From Oxalobacteraceae bacterium UBA6018 (lineage in GTDB: Bacteria > Pseudomonadota > Gammaproteobacteria > Burkholderiales > Burkholderiaceae_D), in NCBI GenBank assembly GCA_002428015.1, contig DIZW01000036.1:108486-116857 (forward strand): a stretch of 8,372 bases of DNA. Reading direction: 5' to 3'. The position numbers and the translations under genes were made by a program. Below, one piece after another: positions 1 through 4,686 of the stretch. The notes beneath the pieces were generated by a model. It was not told the DNA's origin. It ran no database searches and saw only the letters and a list, made by a program, of their open reading frames with translations. Every line of letters starts with the position of its first letter. Position 1 is the stretch's first letter.

Positions 1-1130
1 GCGTTCAAGGCCAGGATATTGGTCTGGAATGCGATGCCGTCGATGACCCCGATGATGTCGACGATTTTCTTCGACGAATCGGTGATCGAGCCCATCGTGT
101 CGATCACGTGCGACACCACCGAGCCGCCGCGCTGGGCCACTTCGGAGGCGCGCGCGGCCAGCTGGTTGGCCTGGCGCGCGTTGTCCGCGTTCTGCTGGAC
201 GGTGGCGGTCAGTTCGCGCATCGAGCCGGTGGTCTGCCCCAGCGCGGCGGCTTGCTGATCGGTGCGCGCGGACAGGTCCATGTTGCCGCTGGCGATCTCG
301 CTGGAGGCCGACGCGATCGCATCGGTACCGGCGCGCACCTCGGCCACGATGCGGGTCAGGCTGCTGTTCATGTGCTTGAGCGCGTCCATCATCTGGCCTG
401 TTTCATCGCTCCCGGCCGCGTCGATCACGCTGGTCAGGTCACCGTCGGCCACCCGCCGCGCCACCCCGACCGCCTCCACCAGCGGCCCGGTGATGCTGCG
501 CGTGGCGAGGAAGGCCACCGCCAGCGAGATGCCGGCCGCGATAAAGGTGAGCACCAGGATCGACAATTCGGTGCGCGAGGTGACCTCGGCCGCGTCCTTG
601 CCGGCGCGCGTCATTTCGTCGTTCTGGTAGGTGATGAATTTGTCGAGCTGGTCGAAGTACCTGGCTTGCTGGGGACGCAGGGAAAACATGAATTTGACCA
701 TCGCGTCGTCCTTCTTGTCCTCGTTGATGAGGCCGACGAAACTGTTCTGGGCCGGAATGAACTTGTCGCGGACGGCGGCGATGTCCTTGAGGATGGCCCG
801 GCCGCGCGCGTCGCTGGTGCTGTTGGCCAGGCCGGCCAGATCGGCCGTGGCGCCGGCGTTGCGCGCCCCGATATTGGCCAGTTCCTTTTTGATCTGGTCC
901 GGGTCGGTCATGATCAGCACGTTGAGCATGCCGCGGGTGGCCTCGTTGACGTCCGCCTTGATGCGGTTGGCCAGCACTGTTTTCGGATAGCGGGTGTTGA
1001 CCATCTTCCCGACTTCCTGGTTCAGACTGGAAATACGCAGGTAGGACAGGCCCGCCAGCAGCAGCAGCAAGGCGATGACGATACCAAATCCGATCGCCAG
1101 ACGCTGGCCGATACGCAGGTTTCTTATCAT
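1..1130 (-). CDS. Methyl-accepting chemotaxis protein, partial (C-terminus off the left edge)
   Basis: Transmembrane chemoreceptor that would pass ligand signals to CheA/CheW at the inner membrane. I translated 376 codons from the ATG at 1130. TM1 is about residues 11-31, followed by a mostly helical periplasmic region of about 155 residues, consistent with a four-helix-bundle sensor. TM2 is about 188-209, a HAMP linker about 211-263, and then the cytoplasmic coiled-coil signalling domain. The frame is cut at the highly conserved hairpin tip (GIAFQTNILALN at 365-376), so roughly 150 residues are probably missing. The LSART-QQAA segment aligns with the Tsr methylation helix: Q292, Q299 and E306 keep the 7-residue spacing of Tsr methylation sites, but the usual acidic partner residues are D291, G298 and R305. 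The sensor region gives no hint of ligand. The start is supported by the positively charged N-terminus (MIRNLRIGQR) just before TM1; the upstream Shine-Dalgarno is weak. The gene stands alone, with no che genes beside it. Confidence 0.95.
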   Translation of the reverse strand, partial: MIRNLRIGQRLAIGFGIVIALLLLLAGLSYLRISSLNQEVGKMVNTRYPKTVLANRIKADVNEATRGMLNVLIMTDPDQIKKELANIGARNAGATADLAGLANSTSDARGRAILKDIAAVRDKFIPAQNSFVGLINEDKKDDAMVKFMFSLRPQQARYFDQLDKFITYQNDEMTRAGKDAAEVTSRTELSILVLTFIAAGISLAVAFLATRSITGPLVEAVGVARRVADGDLTSVIDAAGSDETGQMMDALKHMNSSLTRIVAEVRAGTDAIASASSEIASGNMDLSARTDQQAAALGQTTGSMRELTATVQQNADNARQANQLAARASEVAQRGGSVVSHVIDTMGSITDSSKKIVDIIGVIDGIAFQTNILALN

Positions 1131-1299
1131 GATTGATTTACCGAACATTAAAATTAATAGAAAAATAGCATGACCGTGCTAATTTGACGCTTCAATATAA
1201 CATCGACCCCGGCCAGCCGGCTCGAAAGCTGGGCCGGAGCAGCGAGAAAGCTGGGTAAAACGTGGCTTGGCGGCACACTTCCGGTCGGACGGCGCCCGC
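1131..1299. other. Intergenic region upstream of the chemoreceptor gene
   Basis: This 169-bp gap lies between the chemoreceptor start and the DUF1003 stop. The part next to the chemoreceptor (1131-1200) is strikingly AT-rich against the GC-rich background, as expected for a promoter region reading leftward, but I could not pick a convincing -35/-10 pair or a sigma-28 site. The part next to the DUF1003 gene is GC-rich with short self-complementary pieces (for example ccggccagc at 1209-1217 against gctgggccgg at 1228-1237). No stem is followed by a clear T-run, so no terminator is called. Confidence 0.5.
1224..1255. repeat. Short direct repeat, gaaagctggg x2
   Basis: The 10-mer gaaagctggg occurs at 1224-1233 and again at 1246-1255, a 22-bp period, i.e. 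about two helical turns. It sits in the gap between the DUF1003 gene and the chemoreceptor promoter region. It could be a pair of protein-binding sites or chance; the sequence alone does not decide. Confidence 0.4.
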
Positions 1300-1830
1300 C
1301 TACACCCTTCCACTTTCAATGGCCGACAGTACCGCCCGGGTGTCGGCGGGCTTGGCCATCTGCGCCGCCTCGGGATCGTGTTTGTCAGCCACGTTGGGCA
1401 AGTCGTGCCGCAACTGTTCCAGCAAGTCGATGATCTTGCTGGTTTTTTCCTCGGTCAGCAGATTCACCTGCAGGTCGAGGTGGGCGTGGTGCTCGGCCAG
1501 GCGCGACATGCGGTTCTGGCGGATCAACACGGTGGTGGAAATGATGAAGGCGTTCAGCGACACCAGCCCTTGCAGCCAGAAGAAGGGCGGCTCGTCGATC
1601 GCGCGGTAGCCGTACTTGGGTGCGACAAGATTGGCGACAATCCAGCACACTACGAACAACAGGGTGGCCGCCACGTAGGCGGGGCTGCCCAGCCAGAGGC
1701 TCAGTTTCTCGATGACCGCTTGCGGCCGCGACATATGCTGCTCGTGGCGCGCGTGAAACTCGGCGATCGTCTCGATATTTTCACTGACGGAAGGCGGCAG
1801 CTGGCCGCCCGGATCGGCATCGGAACTCAT
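1300..1830 (-). CDS. DUF1003 family membrane protein
   Basis: Small inner-membrane protein of the DUF1003 family; its function is not established. From the start used here it is 176 residues. Two hydrophobic segments are visible: SPAYVAATLLFVVCWIVANL, and a second one starting near FFWLQGLVSLNAFIISTTVL. The second runs into the family's hallmark motif: IRQNRM, then a stretch rich in Asp, His and Arg, then LDLQVNLLTEEKTSKIIDLL, which looks like a cytoplasmic amphipathic helix. The start is uncertain. The ATG at 1830 leaves the neighbouring chaB start free but has no purine-rich ribosome site. An in-frame ATG at 1851 adds seven residues (MACYSPS), has a weak GGTGG six bases upstream, and would overlap the chaB start by 7 bp. 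The gene is divergent from chaB and has no co-directional partner within the window close enough to form an operon. Confidence 0.88.
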   Translation of the reverse strand: MSSDADPGGQLPPSVSENIETIAEFHARHEQHMSRPQAVIEKLSLWLGSPAYVAATLLFVVCWIVANLVAPKYGYRAIDEPPFFWLQGLVSLNAFIISTTVLIRQNRMSRLAEHHAHLDLQVNLLTEEKTSKIIDLLEQLRHDLPNVADKHDPEAAQMAKPADTRAVLSAIESGRV

Positions 1831-1831
1831 T

Positions 1832-1838
1832 GAGGGAG
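1832..1838 (+). promoter_or_regulatory. Ribosome binding site of chaB
   Basis: GAGGGAG lies 6 bases before the ATG at 1845 and decides that start over the in-frame ATG at 1830, which would add MRENS and has no comparable upstream site. The same bases lie between the chaB start and the preferred DUF1003 start on the opposite strand. Confidence 0.7.
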
Positions 1839-1844
1839 AATAGC

Positions 1845-2069
1845 ATGCCATACAAGACCACCAGCGCCCTGCCCGATAGCGTGCGCGACAACCTGCCCAG
1901 CCATGCCCAGGAAATCTATATGGAGGCCTTCAACAACGCCTACGACGAGTACAAGGAACGCGGCGCCGAAGGGCGCGAGGAAACCGCCCACAAGGTCGCC
2001 TGGGCGGCGGTCAAGAAGAAATACCACAAGGACGACGCGACCGGAAAATGGAAGGCCGGCGCCGCGTGA
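1845..2069 (+). CDS. chaB: ChaB family protein
   Basis: 74-residue soluble protein of the ChaB family, named after the E. coli protein once proposed to regulate the ChaA cation antiporter. The biochemical role is still unclear. The whole length matches the family pattern: MPYKT start, LP..V...LPSHAQEIY, then EAFNNAYDEYKERG, and the C-terminal signature REETAHKVAWAAVKKKY. The ATG at 1845 is chosen because it gives the family-typical MPYKT N-terminus and is preceded by GAGGGAG at the right distance. No chaA-type antiporter gene is present in the window, so a transport-regulator role has no support from context. It is divergent from the DUF1003 gene with 14 bp between starts and converges on the ferredoxin gene with a 9-bp gap. 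Its promoter must therefore lie inside the DUF1003 coding region. Confidence 0.93.
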   Translation: MPYKTTSALPDSVRDNLPSHAQEIYMEAFNNAYDEYKERGAEGREETAHKVAWAAVKKKYHKDDATGKWKAGAA

Positions 2070-2090
2070 CGGGCCGGGTTACCCGCCGGC
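2055..2090. other. Inverted repeat across the chaB/ferredoxin convergent junction
   Basis: GCCGGCG (2055-2061) is repeated inverted as CGCCGGC (2084-2090), and an inner CGGG-TTA-CCCG hairpin (2075-2085) lies inside. The structure spans both stop codons. It could slow or end transcription from both sides, but neither strand shows a T-run, so a terminator role is only inferred. Confidence 0.35.
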
Positions 2091-2342
2091 GGTCTTGGCC
2101 GCGACCAGGCGCTCGTACTTCACGCGCAGCTCGTCCTGGGTCTCGCGCCAGGCCGGGTTGAGCGGGATGCAACTGACCGGGCATACCTGCTGGCACTGCG
2201 GCTCCTCGAAGTGGCCGACGCATTCGGTGCACTTGTTGGGGTCGATCTCATAGATCTCGGGACCCATGAAGATGGCGTCGTTCGGGCACTCGGGCTCGCA
2301 CACGTCGCAGTTGATGCAGTCGTCGGTGATGATTAAGGCCAT
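2079..2342 (-). CDS. YfhL-type 2[4Fe-4S] ferredoxin
   Basis: Small electron-transfer protein of 87 residues, cytoplasmic. Two cluster-binding motifs are complete: C9-x2-C12-x2-C15-x3-C19-P and C38-x2-C41-x8-C50-x3-C54-P. The eight-residue spacing between the second and third cysteines of the second motif, with a further Cys at 58, is typical of the YfhL/Allochromatium-type ferredoxins rather than clostridial ones. The sequence MALIITDDCINCDVCEPECP is nearly a family consensus, which fixes the start at 2342; the Shine-Dalgarno is weak. It follows coaD by 22 bp on the same strand, so it is probably the last gene of an rsmD-coaD-fdx unit. That order is common in Burkholderiales although no direct functional link is known. 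The redox partner cannot be told from the sequence. Confidence 0.95.
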   Translation of the reverse strand: MALIITDDCINCDVCEPECPNDAIFMGPEIYEIDPNKCTECVGHFEEPQCQQVCPVSCIPLNPAWRETQDELRVKYERLVAAKTAGG

Positions 2343-2364
2343 GGTACTGTCTTGCTCGAATGAC

Positions 2365-2862
2365 TTAAGGGGCGGGCGGGGCCATCGCAGCGATCTTGTT
2401 CTGCAACCAGCGGTCGACCGATGGGAACACGAACTTGGAGACGTCGCCGCCAAGCATCGCGATTTCGCGCACGATGGTGCCCGAGATGAACTGGTACTGG
2501 TCGGACGGGGTCAGGAACAGGGTTTCGACGTCCGGCAGCAGGTAGCGGTTCATGCCCGCCATCTGGAATTCGTACTCGAAGTCCGACACCGCGCGCAGGC
2601 CGCGCACGATCACGCGGGCATCGTGCTCGCGCACGAAATCCTTGAGCAGGCCGGAAAAGCTCTCGACCTTCACGTTGGGGTAATGCCCTAGGACTTCGTT
2701 GGCGATCTCGAGGCGCTCTTCCAGCGAAAAGAAAGGTTTCTTGGCCTTGCTGTCGGCTACGCCCACGATCAGCCCGTCGAACAGGCCGGAAGCGCGGCGC
2801 ACCAAATCCTCGTGGCCGCGGGTGAGCGGATCGAAGGTTCCTGGATAAACAGCTACAACCAT
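2365..2862 (-). CDS. coaD: Phosphopantetheine adenylyltransferase (CoaD)
   Basis: Cytoplasmic enzyme of coenzyme A synthesis: ATP + 4'-phosphopantetheine to dephospho-CoA + pyrophosphate, the penultimate step. It is 165 residues, the usual length. The nucleotidyltransferase fold signatures are all visible: YPGTFDPLTRGH at 6-17 with the T-x-G-H motif at 14-17, K42, RGLR at 87-90, and the C-terminal ISGTIVRE at 126-133. The canonical form of the last motif is ISST; the Gly at the third position is a mild substitution that I would not expect to be inactivating. The start at 2862 has a strong AGGGAG five bases upstream (2868-2873) and gives the expected MVVAVYPGTFDP. The gene is followed by the ferredoxin after 22 bp and preceded by rsmD across a 131-bp gap. 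Confidence 0.97.
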   Translation of the reverse strand: MVVAVYPGTFDPLTRGHEDLVRRASGLFDGLIVGVADSKAKKPFFSLEERLEIANEVLGHYPNVKVESFSGLLKDFVREHDARVIVRGLRAVSDFEYEFQMAGMNRYLLPDVETLFLTPSDQYQFISGTIVREIAMLGGDVSKFVFPSVDRWLQNKIAAMAPPAP

Positions 2863-2993
2863 TGCGGCTCCCTAGCAATACACCAATTAGAACGCGCATT
2901 ATGCCTGAAAATTGGGCGCTGGCCCGGGGCTGGGCTTGGGCCGCAGCAGTTTGACGCCGTTTTTGAGGGTTTTACGCCCGACTTGGCGCCAAT
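2863..2993 (-). promoter_or_regulatory. rsmD-coaD intergenic region with a possible coaD promoter
   Basis: This 131-bp gap is longer than the other spacing within the cluster, so coaD may have its own promoter. On the minus strand CATAAT (2898-2903) is a five-of-six match to a -10 box and lies about 35 bases before the coaD start, but no -35 match is found at 16-18 bp. A perfect 10-bp palindrome, TTGGCGCCAA (2983-2992), sits directly after the rsmD stop. A GC-rich stretch with short stems (GGCCC/GGGCC) lies between. None has a clear T-run, so no terminator is assigned. Confidence 0.35.
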
Positions 2994-3653
2994 TTATGCC
3001 GTATGCATGCGCAGTCGCAGCAAATGGTAGAACACCTCCCCGGCCTTATCCTGGCGTACCAGTTCCCATGGCGCCAGCCAGTCCGGCACGGCGGCGCCGT
3101 CATCGGGGACGAAGGGCAAGGCCGCCGCGGCCTCGGCGTAGACCAGGCCGCCCGGAGCCAGCAGGCCCGCGCACAGAGGCAGCGTCTTGGTGAGCAGGTC
3201 CTGGTTGTAGGGCGGGTCGAGGAACACCAGGTCGAAGCGCTCGCCGCGCAGCGTCATCGATTGCGCGCTGGTGAGCGCGTCGGCCCGCAGCACGCGCACG
3301 TTCTCTGCGTGCAGCTTGGCCTGGATGGCTTCGAGCTGGCGCACCACCGGCGTATGGCTGTCGATCATGGTGACCGAGGCGGCGCCACGGCTGGCCGCCT
3401 CGAAGCCGAGCGCGCCGCTGCCGGCGAACAGGTCCAGGCAGCGCGCCGTTTGCCAGTCGCCGTCGCGCAGGTGGTTAATCCAGTTGAAGACTGTTTCCCG
3501 TACCCGGTCCGGGGTCGGACGCAAGCCCAGCGCGTCCAGCACCGGCAGCGGGGTCCGCTTCCAGGCGCCGCCGATGATGCGTACCTGCTGAGGCGGCGGG
3601 GCGCGGTGGACGGGGACTTTGGCGGGTTTCTTGGGCTTGGCTTGTGGGGGCAT
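2994..3653 (-). CDS. rsmD: 16S rRNA (guanine(966)-N(2))-methyltransferase RsmD
   Basis: S-adenosylmethionine-dependent enzyme that methylates N2 of G966 in 16S rRNA within the assembling 30S subunit. It is 219 residues; the E. coli protein is about 20 shorter. The difference is an N-terminal basic, proline-rich tail (MPPQAKPKKPAKVPVHRAPP). After it come the family motifs: VRIIGGAWKRTPLPV (24-38), LRPTPDRVRETVFNW (44-58), SAM-binding motif I LDLFAGSGALGFEA (73-86), and the catalytic DPPY at 146-149. The start at 3653 is preceded by GGTGAT very close by (3 bases) and no later ATG is suitable. It heads the minus-strand group rsmD-coaD-ferredoxin. A likely extended -10 promoter lies just upstream. 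Confidence 0.96.
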   Translation of the reverse strand: MPPQAKPKKPAKVPVHRAPPPQQVRIIGGAWKRTPLPVLDALGLRPTPDRVRETVFNWINHLRDGDWQTARCLDLFAGSGALGFEAASRGAASVTMIDSHTPVVRQLEAIQAKLHAENVRVLRADALTSAQSMTLRGERFDLVFLDPPYNQDLLTKTLPLCAGLLAPGGLVYAEAAAALPFVPDDGAAVPDWLAPWELVRQDKAGEVFYHLLRLRMHTA

Positions 3654-3660
3654 GGCATCA

Positions 3661-3688
3661 CCGATCTGTAATCGGCGGCACTATAGCA
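3661..3688 (-). promoter_or_regulatory. Putative extended -10 promoter and leader hairpin of rsmD
   Basis: On the minus strand TGCTATAGT (3688-3680) matches an extended -10 box (TGnTATAAT) with one mismatch. No good -35 is present at the expected distance, which is tolerable for an extended -10. Transcription would begin just before an inverted repeat, CCGAT-N5-ATCGG (3661-3675), whose last bases overlap the GGTGAT ribosome site. A small leader hairpin could therefore influence rsmD translation; this is inference. Confidence 0.42.
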
Positions 3689-3698
3689 TGCCCTCCCC

Positions 3699-3714
3699 GG
3701 CGCGCTTCGGCGCC
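3699..3714. other. GC-rich hairpin between the lipoprotein gene and rsmD
   Basis: GGCGC (3699-3703) pairs with GCGCC (3710-3714) around GCTTCG; on the plus strand the alternative GCGC-TTCG-GCGC fold has a stable UUCG-type loop. It lies directly between the tandem repeat and the rsmD promoter, downstream of the lipoprotein gene. No T-run follows on the minus strand (GGGGAGGG), so it is not a standard intrinsic terminator. Confidence 0.4.
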
Positions 3715-3764
3715 TACCGCCGTGCCTACCGCCGTGCCTACCGCCGTGCCTACCGCCGTGCCTA
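3712..3764. repeat. 12-bp tandem repeat (4.4 copies) starting at the lipoprotein stop codon
   Basis: Four perfect copies of GCCTACCGCCGT (3712-3759) followed by a partial GCCTA (3760-3764). On the minus strand each unit reads TAGGCACGGCGG, and the first TAG is the stop codon of the lipoprotein gene. Because 12 is a multiple of three, the following TAGs stay in frame, giving five in-frame stops in a row. Perfect copies suggest recent slippage, so copy number may vary among strains. The array lies roughly 25-80 bp upstream of the proposed rsmD -10 box. Confidence 0.95.
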
Positions 3765-4658
3765 TTTCTGATCGGCCGCCAGGATCTTGAAGTCGTCGAT
3801 CCAGCCCTGCATGCGTTTTTGCGCATGCGCCTTCTGCTCCGGCGTGGCAATCCTGGTGGCCGTCAGGATCATCTGGATGGTGCCGTCGATATAAGCGTCG
3901 AAGAAACTCTTGCGCTCAGGCGCGTCGAAGCGGCCGAAGATGTCCTTAATGAGGTCGCGCAGCAAGGCCATGGTGGCATCCTTGCCGAGTTTTTCCTGCT
4001 GCACCTTGCGCAGCACCGCCAGGATCTTCTTCTGGCGCAGCATGCGCTCGTCGAGCCAGATCGCGTTGTTCAGCGGACGCGCGTCCGAGGCCTTGCGCAG
4101 CACCGCCTCTTGATCGTGGCTGAAGCTGCCGAACCACAGCTCGAGCTGTTCCATGGCTTTTTTGTAACGCACTTTTTGCTGCTTCTCGGCGTCGCCGCTG
4201 AGGAACTTGTGGCGGTAGGTATCGTTATTCGCGTTGAATTTCTTTTCCATCTGGGCGATCTGCTCGGGACGGACCGAGCGCGCCAGGTCGGTCAGCTCAG
4301 GCAAGGCCTTTATTGCCAGCAATTCGCTGCGCGCTTTGATGTCGCGGTAGTCGCCCATCAAGTCGGCCTGGGTCGGATTGCCGGCCAGCTGGCGCTGCCC
4401 GTTGCTGAGCAAGTGGATGTAGTCGTTGAGCTGGGTTTGGCGGTGCCAATGGAACAGCTGGTCGATGTCCTTCTTGACCCAGGAGGACTGGTCGGAGTCC
4501 AGGTCGAGATAGGCGTTGAGCCACCAATACGCGAGCGTATCGCCATGATTGTAAGTAAACCGGATGGTGCTGCACGCAGTCAGTGTGAGCATGACGGCAA
4601 TCACGCACAACACGTGAAAGCGCCGAATGAAACTCTCGTGCGTGTTAAACTTTTTCAT
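3762..4658 (-). CDS. DUF6279-type lipoprotein
   Basis: Predicted lipoprotein of 298 residues, unknown function. The N-terminus is a clear lipoprotein signal: positive residues (MKK..., R12 R13), a hydrophobic core, and the lipobox LTAC with the lipidated Cys at 29. Residue +2 is Ser, so sorting to the outer membrane is expected if Lol rules apply. The mature part begins STIRFTYNHGDTLAYWWLNAYLDLDSDQ and continues WVKKDIDQLFHWHRQTQLNDY, which I recognise as the pattern of the DUF6279 family of Gammaproteobacteria and Betaproteobacteria. The remainder is strongly helical and charged (many K, R, E, Q), with no enzyme motif I can name. The start at 4658 is chosen because it gives an ordinary signal peptide; longer forms would run into glmU. 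The stop is the first TAG of a 12-bp tandem repeat. It is divergent from glmU with 28 bp between starts. Confidence 0.88.
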   Translation of the reverse strand: MKKFNTHESFIRRFHVLCVIAVMLTLTACSTIRFTYNHGDTLAYWWLNAYLDLDSDQSSWVKKDIDQLFHWHRQTQLNDYIHLLSNGQRQLAGNPTQADLMGDYRDIKARSELLAIKALPELTDLARSVRPEQIAQMEKKFNANNDTYRHKFLSGDAEKQQKVRYKKAMEQLELWFGSFSHDQEAVLRKASDARPLNNAIWLDERMLRQKKILAVLRKVQQEKLGKDATMALLRDLIKDIFGRFDAPERKSFFDAYIDGTIQMILTATRIATPEQKAHAQKRMQGWIDDFKILAADQK

Positions 4659-4677
4659 CTTTTTCAACTCTTTCAAA
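4651..4677. repeat. T-rich 9-bp imperfect repeat between the divergent starts
   Basis: Three consecutive 9-mers, tttttcatc, tttttcaac and tctttcaaa, cover the lipoprotein start codon (4656-4658) and most of the gap to glmU. In the glmU direction this is a pyrimidine-rich leader with no Shine-Dalgarno. In the other direction it is the purine-rich stretch (GAAAGA, GAAAAAG) that could serve as the lipoprotein ribosome site. Confidence 0.5.
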
Positions 4678-4686
4678 CAACCGCTT

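Noticed and set aside
108..1136. 342-codon plus-strand open frame opposite the chemoreceptor
   Set aside because: The minus strand encodes a textbook chemoreceptor here; the plus frame has no domain and a biased shadow composition.
1131..1139. Sigma-28 (FliA) promoter for the chemoreceptor, using TTCGGTAA
   Set aside because: It resembles GCCGATAA at only five of eight positions and lies so close to the ATG that transcription would start inside the gene; no matching -35 is seen.
1245..1256. agaaagctgggt matches part of a Gateway cloning attB2 site
   Set aside because: Only 12 bases match; the core TTGTACAA is missing and the flanks are natural-looking. Chance identity is the better explanation.
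2079..2342. Extra cysteine (Cys58) in the ferredoxin as a novel site
   Set aside because: A ninth cysteine and the long second motif are usual in YfhL-type ferredoxins, so this is ordinary for the family.
3712..3764. CRISPR array or coding repeat protein
   Set aside because: Units are 12 bp with no spacers, so this is not CRISPR. One frame would give RHGG repeats, but it has no proper gene around it and overlaps two real genes.
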